A DNA stretch of 35,403 nucleotides from Mycobacterium intermedium. GTDB taxonomy: Bacteria; Actinomycetota; Actinomycetes; Mycobacteriales; Mycobacteriaceae. Under the pieces are notes generated by a model, which worked only from the letters and a program-made list of their open reading frames with translations, had not been told where the DNA came from and did no database searches. Location: NCBI RefSeq assembly GCF_002086275.1, contig NZ_MVHT01000073.1, positions 1-35,403 on the forward strand, in the 5' to 3' direction. Of this stretch, positions 25,290 to 34,193 are shown in pieces. Numbering within the stretch: position 1 is the stretch's first letter; every line of letters begins with the position of its first letter. Made by a program: the position numbers and the translations under genes.

Positions 25290-26990
25290 ATGGCGTTTGT
25301 GTTCAGCCGCCCGGAAGCGCTTGCGACGACGGCGGCGGACGTAGCGGCAATCGGCACGACGATCAGCGATGCCACCACGGCCGCCGCGGATACGACCAAA
25401 GGCGTGGCGGCGGCCGCCGCCGATGAGGTATCCGAGGCCATCGCAGCATTGTTTCGCGCGTATGCCCGGGAGGGTCACGCCGCGATCACCCAGATCGCGG
25501 CCCTACACGCCGAGTTCGCCCAAGCGCTAGCCGCGGCGGGCAACGCATACAGCGCCGCCGAGGCCGCATGCCGTGCCCTCCTGCAGAGTCCGGCGCCCAG
25601 CGCGACGGGCGGCGCGGGGGCGCTGATGGCGATCGCCAACGATCTGGTCGATCCGTACGTCACGCTGGTCATGTCCGGCAGCGGAACGCCGATACCTCCC
25701 CAAGACTTCGTGACCAACATCGTCAGCAAGTACGTGACGCCCAACTTCCCGGCGGGCCTGGTTCAAGCGCTCGCCCTGCCGGCGGGTGAATACCCGGACA
25801 GCGGCATCAAGGATCTGACGCAGGACGTTTCCATCGCGCGGGGCGTCACCATCTTGAACAACGCCATCCAACAGCAACTCGCGGCCGGAAACGCCGTCAA
25901 CGTGGTGGGCTACTCGCAGAGCGCCAACATCGCCTCGCTGGTGATGCGCATGCTCGACCCCACCGACACACCGAGTTCATTGCCGATAAACTTTGTCCTG
26001 CTTGGCAATTCGATGAATCCAAACGGAGGCTGGGATGCCCGGTTCCCGGGGCTGAGCCTGCCGAGCCTGGGTTTCACGACCCTGGGCGCGGCACCCAGCA
26101 ACTCCTTCCTGACCAACGTTTACACCCTCGAATACGACGGCTGGGCCGACTTCCCGCGGTACCCGATCAATATCCTTTCCGACCTCAACGCTCTCGCGGG
26201 GATGGTCACTGTGCACGGCGGTTACGCAAGTCTCACGCCGGCACAGATCGATTCGGCGATCGTCCTGCCGACGCAGGGACCCACCACCACGAACTACTTC
26301 ATGATCCCGACCCAGAATCTGCCGTTGCTGGACCCGCTGCGGTTTATCCCCTACGTCGGCGATCCGGTCGCCGACCTGCTGCAGCCGGTGCTGCGGCCGA
26401 TCGTCAACTGGGGCTATGGCGACCCGAATTACGGCTGGTCTACCGGGCCGGCCAATATCGCAACTCCGTTCGGATTCTTGCCGCCACTCAGCGCCACCGC
26501 CGCCCTGGGACCGGCCGTGCTCAACGGAATCCCGCAGGGCATCAACGCCGCGATCGGCGACCTCTACGCGCAGGGACCGCCGCAGCTGCCAGGCATGCCG
26601 GACTTGCTGACGCCTTCGTTGTCGGCGCCGCTGACCGTGCCGACCGGAGCACCCTCGGTAACGGGCATTATCCAGGGCCTGCAAGCGGCCAATACCCGGT
26701 TCGTCGGCGCCGCAACGAACGCACTTGCCACGACATACTCGACGCTGCTGCCTACCGCGGATGTGGCTACCGCCGCCTTGGTCTCGCTGCCGTCGTACGA
26801 CTTCAACCTGTTCCTGGACGGGATAGCCCAGGTGGCCAACGGGCAGCCGTTGGACGGGCTGATCAACGCGATCGGCCGTCCGATCGCCGCCAACGTCGGA
26901 CTCCTGCCGTTCCTCGGCGGTTTGGAACTGGCCACCCTCGGCCTGTCCGCCGACTCGATCCTGACCGGCACCGCGTTCCCGAGTCAGTGA
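25290..26990 (+). CDS. PE family protein with PE-PPE serine hydrolase domain
   Basis: Protein of 566 residues. Residues 1-99 are a PE domain: two long Ala-rich helices with EVSEAIAALFRAYAREG, the type that pairs with PPE partners and is exported by ESX type VII secretion. From about 120 to 370 follows a PE-PPE (PF08237) domain with an alpha/beta-hydrolase fold; the nucleophile is Ser209 in GYSQSAN. Known relatives act as esterases or lipases on cell-surface or host lipids. The last 150-200 residues are of low complexity and unassigned. A GAGGGGGAGGG ribosome region precedes the start. No PPE gene is adjacent, so it probably works without a cognate partner encoded here. Confidence 0.9.
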   Translation: MAFVFSRPEALATTAADVAAIGTTISDATTAAADTTKGVAAAAADEVSEAIAALFRAYAREGHAAITQIAALHAEFAQALAAAGNAYSAAEAACRALLQSPAPSATGGAGALMAIANDLVDPYVTLVMSGSGTPIPPQDFVTNIVSKYVTPNFPAGLVQALALPAGEYPDSGIKDLTQDVSIARGVTILNNAIQQQLAAGNAVNVVGYSQSANIASLVMRMLDPTDTPSSLPINFVLLGNSMNPNGGWDARFPGLSLPSLGFTTLGAAPSNSFLTNVYTLEYDGWADFPRYPINILSDLNALAGMVTVHGGYASLTPAQIDSAIVLPTQGPTTTNYFMIPTQNLPLLDPLRFIPYVGDPVADLLQPVLRPIVNWGYGDPNYGWSTGPANIATPFGFLPPLSATAALGPAVLNGIPQGINAAIGDLYAQGPPQLPGMPDLLTPSLSAPLTVPTGAPSVTGIIQGLQAANTRFVGAATNALATTYSTLLPTADVATAALVSLPSYDFNLFLDGIAQVANGQPLDGLINAIGRPIAANVGLLPFLGGLELATLGLSADSILTGTAFPSQ

Positions 26991-27148
26991 CTTGGAGCGC
27001 ACTGGTCCCAGGAGGCCAAGTGGAAGGGGCGCGGCGGCAGCCGGCTGTCGACATCGTCGAAGTTTGAACATCTCGCGCACCGGACATGCACTACACCGCG
27101 TGAGCAGCCGACGTTTTGTCCGGATTGACAGGGGGCAGGTAGCGATAG

Positions 27149-28681
27149 ATGGCCGGCTTCACCAGCATCCTGTTCCCGCACGGCGGCCCGCCTCGGGCCA
27201 CCGACGCGGCGCCCGACTGCGTGTCCGATTTGCACGTCGACGAAATCATCAAAGCGGTGAACGCCGGACACATCGAGGATCAGGTCGACCAGTACTTCTA
27301 CCTCCCACTGCACGACATCCCCACCGTCCGGCACCGCCACGAGGTTTTCCAAGATCTCGAACGCAACCAGACCCGGCAGCCGATCCTGAAATTCGTCGAG
27401 GGCATGCGAACGATGCGACGCCGACGGGATCAGGCAGACGAGTTGCGGCATCGCCTGCAACGACAGGGTTGGGTTGTCTATGCCGTTCAAACATATTGTG
27501 ATGCCTTGACTTTGCTCCGATCCGAGCTCGCCGCCGCCGAGCCAGCTTCCCGCGGATTGCAAAATCTTGCCCGGTATCTGGCCGAATTTGTCGAGAGCGC
27601 CGCATTCGGGGAGTTGGCGCGCGAAACTGCGGCCGTTCGGCACGCCCTGCAGAGTGTTCGGTATAGCGTCCACATCCAGGGTCGGCGCGTGGTCGTCGAA
27701 AGGTACCAGGGGCAAGCCGATTACACCGAAGGAGCGGTGGCGGCCTTCGAGAGGTTCGCCGCCGAGGTCAGCAAGGATTACCACGCACGCATCGAAAACG
27801 CCGCCGACATGAATCATGTCGAAGCGCAGATTCTCGACTGCGTCGCGGAGCTCTATCCAGACACCTTCGCTCTGCTCGACGGATTCTGTCGACGACATAC
27901 GCACTTCGTCGAACCAACGATCGCCCAATTCGACCACGAGATCCGTTTCTACCTACATTATTTGGCCTATATCCGCCAGTTCCGCGCCGCGGGCCTGCAC
28001 TTCAGCTATCCCGAGATCACGACCGAACCCGGGTTCCTCTCCGCCGATGACGCCTTCGACCTGGCCCTGGCTGCAAAAGCGATCGACACGAGGATACCTT
28101 TGGTATGCAACGCCTTTCGACTGTCAGGCGTCGAACGCATCTTTGTTGTCACCGGCCCGAACCAGGGCGGAAAGACCACCTTCGCCCGAAGCATAGGCCA
28201 ATGCGCCTATCTCGCCTCGCTCGGCTGTCCGGTACCGGCGCGACGTGCCAAATTTACGTTGCCCGACAGGATATATACCCACTTCGAGCGTCGGGAGACC
28301 CTCTCGTCACTGCATGGCAGACTCGAGGAAGAGTTGGTCCGGATCCATGACATCCTGTGCCGCGCTACCGCGACGAGTTTGATCGTCATGAATGAGAGTT
28401 TCTCGTCGACCACCCTGAGCGATGCGCTGTGGATCGCCACCCAAGTCGTCGAGCGAGTGATCGAATTGCGCTGTACTGCTGTCTACGTCACTTTCATAGA
28501 CCAACTGGCCAGCCTGGATCGGGCGTGCGTCAGCATGGTCGGCGAAGTCGCGCCCGATGATCCTTCCCGACGGACTTTCAAGTTCACCCGTCGGCCCGCG
28601 GACGGCTTGGCCTACGCCGCTGCGCTTGCCGAAAAGTACGGACTCGACCACGACGCGCTGCGGCAGAGGATTGCCCGATGA
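27149..28681 (+). CDS. MutS-like ATPase, first of a tandem pair
   Basis: Protein of 510 residues with a C-terminal MutS domain V ATPase: Walker A TGPNQGGKTT (Lys342) and NESFSST at 415, where ordinary MutS has DExGRGT. The His of the switch motif is replaced: VTFID has Phe449. The N-terminal part is helical and resembles the MutS lever and core region, but the mismatch-reading domain I is missing and the whole protein is about 60% of MutS length. The Asn-Glu Walker B is, from memory, shared with a bacterial MutS-related clade and so need not mean inactivity. The start at 27149 has a weak AGGT ribosome site. It overlaps the next gene by 4 nt (ATGA), so the two are made together and probably form a heterodimer. 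Confidence 0.85.
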   Translation: MAGFTSILFPHGGPPRATDAAPDCVSDLHVDEIIKAVNAGHIEDQVDQYFYLPLHDIPTVRHRHEVFQDLERNQTRQPILKFVEGMRTMRRRRDQADELRHRLQRQGWVVYAVQTYCDALTLLRSELAAAEPASRGLQNLARYLAEFVESAAFGELARETAAVRHALQSVRYSVHIQGRRVVVERYQGQADYTEGAVAAFERFAAEVSKDYHARIENAADMNHVEAQILDCVAELYPDTFALLDGFCRRHTHFVEPTIAQFDHEIRFYLHYLAYIRQFRAAGLHFSYPEITTEPGFLSADDAFDLALAAKAIDTRIPLVCNAFRLSGVERIFVVTGPNQGGKTTFARSIGQCAYLASLGCPVPARRAKFTLPDRIYTHFERRETLSSLHGRLEEELVRIHDILCRATATSLIVMNESFSSTTLSDALWIATQVVERVIELRCTAVYVTFIDQLASLDRACVSMVGEVAPDDPSRRTFKFTRRPADGLAYAAALAEKYGLDHDALRQRIAR

Positions 28682-30234
28682 AGGTGCGCCTGTTGCATCC
28701 CAACGACGATGTTGAGCTGAAACCCCAGTTGCCTGAGGAGCTCAGTGATCTCGTCAACGATGATCTGGAGCTCGACAGACTCTACGAAGCCATGGGGGCC
28801 GGCGACCGGTATCTGCGCGAAGCCGGCAAGAAGGTGCTCCCGCTCACCGTCAGTGATCCCGATGTCATCATTTATCGGCAACACGTGTTGGGCGACTGTT
28901 TGGCCAATCGTGCTGTGGTGCGGCGGATATATGCGATGACCTCGGAGGTCGAGGGGATCGCGCTGCGGCACAAGGTATTCCTCGGCGGGCTGAGATCGAA
29001 TGACGCGCAACTGATGTTGCGCCGGTCGGTCCGAATCTTGGAACTACTGTTGAAGACGCTCAGGCTGTTGCGCCGGTTGGCCAGCGACCATGCCGATCGG
29101 TTCCGCTCCGCGGGCTTCCGGCAGTTCTTTGCCATGCTCACCGACCAACTGTCCGACGACTACCTCTCCCAAGTCGACGAGTATCTCAGTGAGCTCCAAC
29201 TGCCGCGCGGGCTGCTGCTGAGTGCCCAACTGGGAATGGGCAACAAGGGCGAAGGCCACCTGCTTCACCAACCAACACAACGCGGTCGCGGCTGGTGGGC
29301 CAAGCTGGCAGCAAACCCCACCGAGAGCCGCGAGTTTTCCATCGACCCCGACGACATGGCCGGTGAGCAAGCCCTGTCGGCACTAGGGGGCCACGCCGTC
29401 AACGATGTCGCCAACACCGTCACCCAAGCGGCGGAACATTTTCAGAGCTTCTTTGGCCGGTTGCGCACGGAACTGGGTTTCTACCTTGGCTGCCTGAACT
29501 TGCGTGACGAGCTCACCAGACGCCATGTGCCGATTTGCTTTCCAGAACCCATACCGGTCGGCGCACCGCGGTTTCGCTGCCGCGGACTACGCGACGTCGC
29601 GCTTTGCCTGAGCATCGGCAAGATGGTCACCGGCAATGACGTCGAAGCCGACGGCAAGACATTGATTGTCGTCACCGGCGCCAACGAGGGTGGCAAGTCG
29701 ACATTTCTGCGCAGCGTCGGCGCCGCACAGCTGATGATGCAGGCCGGCATGTTCGTTGCGGCGGAAGCTTTCAGCGCCAACGTCCGAGGTCGCGTCTTCA
29801 CCCACTTCAAGCGGGAAGAGGACGCCAACCTAAGACACGGCAAGCTCGAAGAGGAACTGGGCCGGCTGAGCCAGATCGTCGACCACATCGAACCGACCTC
29901 GCTGCTGCTGTGCAATGAATCGTTTTCCTCGACGAACGAGCTTGAGGGATCGCAGATCGCGCGCGGCATCGTGCGCGCAATGGTGGAGGGTGGGGTGAAA
30001 GTGTTCTTCGTAACGCACCTCTACGATTTCGCCCACAGCCTGTACGCCCGGGACGATCCCGCTGACCTGTTTCTCCGCGCCGAACGCCGTTCGGACGGGG
30101 TACGAACATTCCGATTGGTTCCCGGCGAGCCCGAGTCAACCAGCTATGGCCAGGACTCCTTCCGGCGAATCTTCGGCGTCGCTGCGCAACTGAAGCTCTG
30201 CAGTGATCAGCCCTTGGTGGACACCGAGTCGTAA
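28678..30234 (+). CDS. MutS-like ATPase, second of a tandem pair
   Basis: Protein of 518 residues of the same type as its neighbour. The MutS domain V is clear: Walker A TGANEGGKST (Lys340), NESFSST at 413, and a switch motif VTHLYDF that keeps His447, unlike the partner. The ending FRRIFG is also MutS-like. An N-terminal segment DVIIYRQHVLGDCLANR corresponds in form to the Arg-Gln helix of the MutS core. Domain I for mismatch reading, and a MutL partner gene, are absent. The start ATG overlaps the stop of the first gene. What DNA structure they recognise, if any, is not known to me; recombination control or structure-specific DNA binding are both possible. Confidence 0.86.
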   Translation: MKVRLLHPNDDVELKPQLPEELSDLVNDDLELDRLYEAMGAGDRYLREAGKKVLPLTVSDPDVIIYRQHVLGDCLANRAVVRRIYAMTSEVEGIALRHKVFLGGLRSNDAQLMLRRSVRILELLLKTLRLLRRLASDHADRFRSAGFRQFFAMLTDQLSDDYLSQVDEYLSELQLPRGLLLSAQLGMGNKGEGHLLHQPTQRGRGWWAKLAANPTESREFSIDPDDMAGEQALSALGGHAVNDVANTVTQAAEHFQSFFGRLRTELGFYLGCLNLRDELTRRHVPICFPEPIPVGAPRFRCRGLRDVALCLSIGKMVTGNDVEADGKTLIVVTGANEGGKSTFLRSVGAAQLMMQAGMFVAAEAFSANVRGRVFTHFKREEDANLRHGKLEEELGRLSQIVDHIEPTSLLLCNESFSSTNELEGSQIARGIVRAMVEGGVKVFFVTHLYDFAHSLYARDDPADLFLRAERRSDGVRTFRLVPGEPESTSYGQDSFRRIFGVAAQLKLCSDQPLVDTES

Positions 30235-30292
30235 TCGACGAGCATCGGCCGCCCGGAAGTCGTTGCGCCTGCAGTACGCGCGTAGAGCAGGA

Positions 30293-33200
30293 CTAGGCAC
30301 CGCCGCCGGCTCCCCCGGCCCCGCCGGCTCCGCCGTCGCCACCGAAGACGGATCCGACGCCGGTCGGGCCGCCACCGGGACTGCCAACCGCGCCGTTCTG
30401 GCCGAACGCGACGATCACGTTGGTGAATCGGGGGCCACCGGTGCCGCCCGTCCCGCCCTTGCCGCCACTGCCGCCAGGGGAACTTGATCCGCCCGGCGAA
30501 TAAGTACCGTCGCCGCCCTTGCCGCCCGATCCGCCGTCACCGCCCTTGCCGCCGGCGAGAAATCCCGTGCCGCCGTCGCCGCCAGCGCCGCCCAGGCCGC
30601 CGTCTGTGCCGAATTGGAAGAACGGAATGGTTGAGCCGTCCCCGCCAAAGCCACCCTTTCCGCCGGTGCCGCCGACGCCGGCCTGACCCCAACCGCCATC
30701 GCCGCCCTTGCCGCCGTTGCCCGGCACGCCGCCGGCAGCGCTGGCCCCGCCAGTGCCGCCGTTGCCGCCATCGCCCCCATTGGTGCCCGTGCCGCCGGCC
30801 CCGCCGTTGCCACCGTTGCCGCCGTCGGTCCAGACACCGCCGTTGCCGCCGACGCCACCGTCGCCTCCGTTGCCCATGGCGCCGGCTGTGCCAGCTGCCC
30901 CTTTGCTGAAACCTGCGCCACCATCGCCGCCGTTACCGCCGGCGCCACCGTCGCCGCCTCTGCCGCCGTTGCCACCCTGTCTTTCAGACTCGACGATCGA
31001 GTTGAGGCCGTTGGCGCCGTTCCCGCCGTCGCCACCATTGCCGCCTTTGCCCCCGGCCCCGCCGGCCCCGCCGACGCCTTGCTTGCCGTCGCTACCGGCA
31101 CCTAATGCTTTGCCACCCGTTCCACCCTCGCCACCGGCGCCGCCGTCGCCACCAGCCCCGCCGGTGAGGCCGTTGCCACCGGTACCGCCTTTGACGCCGG
31201 TGCTGCCGGCGCCACCGGTTCCGCCTATGCCGCCGGCACCGCCGGTGCCGCCGTCGCCGGATATGGTGCCGCCGTTGCCGCCGGCCCCGCCCTTGCCACC
31301 CAAGCCGCCCTTGCCGCCGGCCGCACCGAGCGTGCCTGGGTCGGAGGCGCCGATCCCCCCGGCCCCGCCTTGGCCACCTTGGCCGCCGTTGCCGACCACT
31401 CCCCCGTTTCCGCCGGCCCCGCCGTCACCGCCGACGCCGCCGACGGTGACCGCGTCGGCGCCTTTGCCTCCGGCACCCCCGTTGCCGCCGCCGACGCCGA
31501 CATCACCGGCGGCGCCCTTGGTGGTGCCGCTGCCGGTGCCGCTGCCGCCCTCGCCGCCGACGCCGCCCAGCCCGGGGTTGCCGCCGTCGCCACCCCTTCC
31601 GCCGGTCCCATTGTTGAGGCTCCACGTTCCGTCGGCACCCACACCGCCGTCTCCGGCTTTGCCGCCGTTGCCGCCTTTGCCGCCTTTCCCGCTGGCTCCG
31701 GTGTCGGCGCTCTTCCCGTCCCAGGACAAGCCGCCGGCTCCGCCGTCACCGCCCTTGCCGCCGGTACCGCCTTGCCCGCCGTCGCCGCCCCTGCCGCCGT
31801 TGCCGTTGGGGTCCAGGTTGCCGGCGATGCCGGTCCCACCGGTTCCACCGGTTCCGCCGGTTCCGCCGGTCCCGCCGTTTCCGCCGACCCCGCCCACGCC
31901 GGCCAGCGCACCGGCATTGCCGCCTTTTCCACCGTTGCCGGCCGCGCCACCCGTGCCGCCGGTCGCTCCGGTAGCGCCCGGGGCGGCGCCGCCGCCGCCG
32001 ATGGGATCGCCATTGACGCCATTGACGCCGTTGCCGCCGTTGCCGCCGGCGCCGCCGTTGCCGACCAAACCGCCGTTGCCGCCGTCACCACCGTTGCCGC
32101 CGGCAATGATGGTGCCCCCAAGGCTGAAGCCGGCTCCGCCGTTGCCGCCGTTGCCGCCGTTACCCCCGCTGGTGGCAGTACCGCCGTTGGTGCCATCGGG
32201 CACGTTGGTGGTCGATCCTGAGCCGGCTTTCCCGCCGAGTCCCTGCGCACCCGGGTTGCCGCCGTTGCCGCCCTTTCCGCCTTTTCCGCCGGCGCCGGAT
32301 CCCTCACCACCGTTGCCGCCATCGCCGCCTGCGGCACCTTTGCCGCCGTTACCACCCGCCCCGCCGACCCCTTGCGTGCCGGCCTGGCCGGCCGGTGCGG
32401 CGCCGCCGGCACCGCCGTTGCCGCCATGGCCGCCGTTGCCGCCGGCCCCGCCGTCGGTCCCGTTCTCACCGTCACCGCCGCCGAAGGCGCCGTCGGCACC
32501 CTTGACCCCGGCGGTACCGTTCTGGCCGAAGCCGCCGTTGCCGCCGTTGCCGCCATTTCCGCCGTTGCCCGCCTTGGCGCCGCCGCTACCGCCGGCTCCG
32601 CCATCACCGCCGGCGCCGCCGGAGCCGCCGTCCTTGCCGGCCTCGAAGACCGGAGTGCCGTGGGAGCCGAAGCCACCGTCGCCGCCCCGGCCGCCGTTGC
32701 CGACCAGACCGCCGTTACCGCCGTTGCCGCCTGCCCCGCCCGCCTGGCCGCTGAAGGGTGAGCCGTGACCGCCGTTACCGCCGTTTCCACCGTTGCCGCC
32801 GCTAGTGGGTGCGCTTCCGGCCGCGCCATCGGCCCCGGCAATCAAACCGGCGCCGCCGGCTCCGCCAATCCCGGCGGCCCCCGGATCACCGCCGTTGCCG
32901 CCCAGCCACCCCAGCCCGCCAGGTCCCCCGGCTCCGGCGGCGCCGCCGAGCAATCCGGCGTTGCCGCCAGCCCCGCCGGTGCCTCCGGTGCTGCCGAGCG
33001 GAGTTGAAACTCCGCCGGTTCCCCCGCGACCGCCGGCGCCAAACAGGACGGCATCGCCGCCGCGTCCGCCGGCCCCGCCGCCGGTCAGGACGCCGCGTCC
33101 GCCGGCCCCGCCAGCCCCACCGTTGCCGAACAAGCCGGCGGCCCCTCCGTTGCCGCCGGCCTTGTCAAGGGTGCCGGATCCGCCGGCGCCGCCGTTGCCG

Positions 33201-33616
33201 ACCAACCAGCCGCCGGCCCCGCCGTGGGCCCCAGTTCCCGCTGCCCCGTCGGCGCCGTCGCCGATGAGCGGACGGCCGGTCAGTGCCAGGAAGGGCGCGT
33301 TGAGCAGGTCGAGCAGGCTTTGCAATGGCCTGGCCACTACGGACTCGGCGCTGGCGTATGACCCCGCACCTGCGGCCACAGCCCGCACGAACTGGTCGTG
33401 AAACGCCGCCGCCTGCGTGCTGAGTGCCTGATATTCCTGGGCATAGGCGCCGAACACGTCCGCGATGGCCGCCGAAACCTCATCGCTGGCCGCGGCTAAC
33501 ACCTCGGTCGTCGAGGTAGCCGCCGCCGCGTGGGCTGCGCTGAGTGCTGATTCGATACCGGCCAAATCTGCTGCTGCCACGGCCATCAACTCTGGTGCTG
33601 CGATCAGAAACGACAT
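30293..33616 (-). CDS. PE_PGRS family protein
   Basis: Protein of 1107 residues. Residues 1-95 are a PE domain (MSFLIAAPELMAVAAADLAGI, EVSAAIADVFGAYAQEYQ). A short linker with LLNAPFLALTGRPLIGDGADG follows, the conserved junction of the family. The rest, about 960 residues, is the Gly-Gly-Ala/Asn PGRS repeat array with many GGNGG and GGAGG units. There is no distinct C-terminal domain; it ends in GGAGGAGGGA. PE_PGRS proteins are secreted to the mycobacterial surface through ESX-5, and their repeats are thought to bind calcium and vary antigenically. The ATG at 33616 has an AAAGGGTGGGA ribosome site. It is convergent with the MutS-like pair (58-nt gap) and divergent from the second PE_PGRS gene. 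Confidence 0.95.
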   Translation of the reverse strand: MSFLIAAPELMAVAAADLAGIESALSAAHAAAATSTTEVLAAASDEVSAAIADVFGAYAQEYQALSTQAAAFHDQFVRAVAAGAGSYASAESVVARPLQSLLDLLNAPFLALTGRPLIGDGADGAAGTGAHGGAGGWLVGNGGAGGSGTLDKAGGNGGAAGLFGNGGAGGAGGRGVLTGGGAGGRGGDAVLFGAGGRGGTGGVSTPLGSTGGTGGAGGNAGLLGGAAGAGGPGGLGWLGGNGGDPGAAGIGGAGGAGLIAGADGAAGSAPTSGGNGGNGGNGGHGSPFSGQAGGAGGNGGNGGLVGNGGRGGDGGFGSHGTPVFEAGKDGGSGGAGGDGGAGGSGGAKAGNGGNGGNGGNGGFGQNGTAGVKGADGAFGGGDGENGTDGGAGGNGGHGGNGGAGGAAPAGQAGTQGVGGAGGNGGKGAAGGDGGNGGEGSGAGGKGGKGGNGGNPGAQGLGGKAGSGSTTNVPDGTNGGTATSGGNGGNGGNGGAGFSLGGTIIAGGNGGDGGNGGLVGNGGAGGNGGNGVNGVNGDPIGGGGAAPGATGATGGTGGAAGNGGKGGNAGALAGVGGVGGNGGTGGTGGTGGTGGTGIAGNLDPNGNGGRGGDGGQGGTGGKGGDGGAGGLSWDGKSADTGASGKGGKGGNGGKAGDGGVGADGTWSLNNGTGGRGGDGGNPGLGGVGGEGGSGTGSGTTKGAAGDVGVGGGNGGAGGKGADAVTVGGVGGDGGAGGNGGVVGNGGQGGQGGAGGIGASDPGTLGAAGGKGGLGGKGGAGGNGGTISGDGGTGGAGGIGGTGGAGSTGVKGGTGGNGLTGGAGGDGGAGGEGGTGGKALGAGSDGKQGVGGAGGAGGKGGNGGDGGNGANGLNSIVESERQGGNGGRGGDGGAGGNGGDGGAGFSKGAAGTAGAMGNGGDGGVGGNGGVWTDGGNGGNGGAGGTGTNGGDGGNGGTGGASAAGGVPGNGGKGGDGGWGQAGVGGTGGKGGFGGDGSTIPFFQFGTDGGLGGAGGDGGTGFLAGGKGGDGGSGGKGGDGTYSPGGSSSPGGSGGKGGTGGTGGPRFTNVIVAFGQNGAVGSPGGGPTGVGSVFGGDGGAGGAGGAGGGA

Positions 33617-33718
33617 GTCTTCCCACCCTTTAGCTTGTCTGGCCCGCCCAGACGCGATCCGTGTGCGGTTGAGTTGGGCGGCATACGACCTAGCTTCCTC
33701 CGGGGCACCAGGGCTGTC

Positions 33719-33738
33719 TTGAGTAGTCGGCTACTCAA
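33719..33738. repeat. Palindrome TTGAGTAG-N4-CTACTCAA
   Basis: Perfect 8-bp arms around TCGG, located 103-122 nt upstream of the minus-strand PE_PGRS start. It is a candidate operator or a remnant of a repeated element; no function is known to me. Confidence 0.55.
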
Positions 33739-34000
33739 ATCGCCGGCGGAGTGGATCGCCGAATTCTGCGATGAGGATGCGCTTTTGCCGCATCGAGGTC
33801 GTCGTAGTCGTAGTCAATCCAGGATGAGCGGAAGTTCAGCACGGCCAACGCCACGTCGCGATACGGAAAGATGCCAGACAGATGCCCCGGGAAGTTGTAG
33901 GCCGGGCAGGGACGCCGGTCACGTGATTGTCGGCAAGTGCACTACTTCCGTGTAGAAGCCGAGATGGGGCAGCCTCGCCTTGCGGTGCGGCGCCCACTAC

Positions 34001-34050
34001 TTGATTTGTACGCACCTGCCCGCCGACTTCCTACTTTGCGGGCAAATCAA
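34001..34050. repeat. Nested inverted repeat upstream of the + strand PE_PGRS gene
   Basis: Outer arms TTGATTTG (34001-34008) and CAAATCAA (34043-34050) enclose inner arms CCCGC (34019-34023) and GCGGG (34038-34042). The right arms are contiguous; the left side has a 10-nt bulge. This could be an RNA leader structure if transcribed. Confidence 0.45.
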
Positions 34051-34193
34051 AGCGAAGCAAGAGCTCCAGGCCTCCGGCAAACCAAGTAGTGGTCGGTGTC
34101 GGCGGGGCGAAATCCAAGTAGTGCCATACGGGTTTCCTCTCCTCCCGGCGCCGCTAGCGTTCCAGGCAAAAATTTGGGGGAGGACAGGTCTCT

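Larger units (their letters stand above)
33617..34193. other. Divergent intergenic region between two PE_PGRS genes
   Basis: 577 nt without a convincing gene; the frame 33635-33955 has an atypical Arg/Ser-rich product. It holds a palindrome at 33719-33738, four copies of an 8-nt motif and a nested inverted repeat. Both ends carry ribosome sites, so promoters for both PE_PGRS genes must lie here. Confidence 0.75.

Noticed and set aside
30708..32768. Open frame of 686 codons on the + strand, Pro-rich
   Set aside because: It is exactly antisense to the PGRS repeats; GC-rich glycine repeats read as Pro-Pro-x on the other strand. No ribosome site or family similarity.
31225..32841. Ala/Thr-rich minus-strand frame of 538 codons
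   Set aside because: Shifted-frame shadow of the PE_PGRS gene on the same strand.
30293..33200. CRISPR-like short repeats
   Set aside because: The repetition is codon-level GGNGG/GGAGG of a PGRS domain, with no constant repeat-spacer structure.
33635..33955. Open frame of 106 codons in the PE_PGRS intergenic region
   Set aside because: Arg/Ser-rich composition, no ribosome site and overlap with the palindrome; probably not coding.
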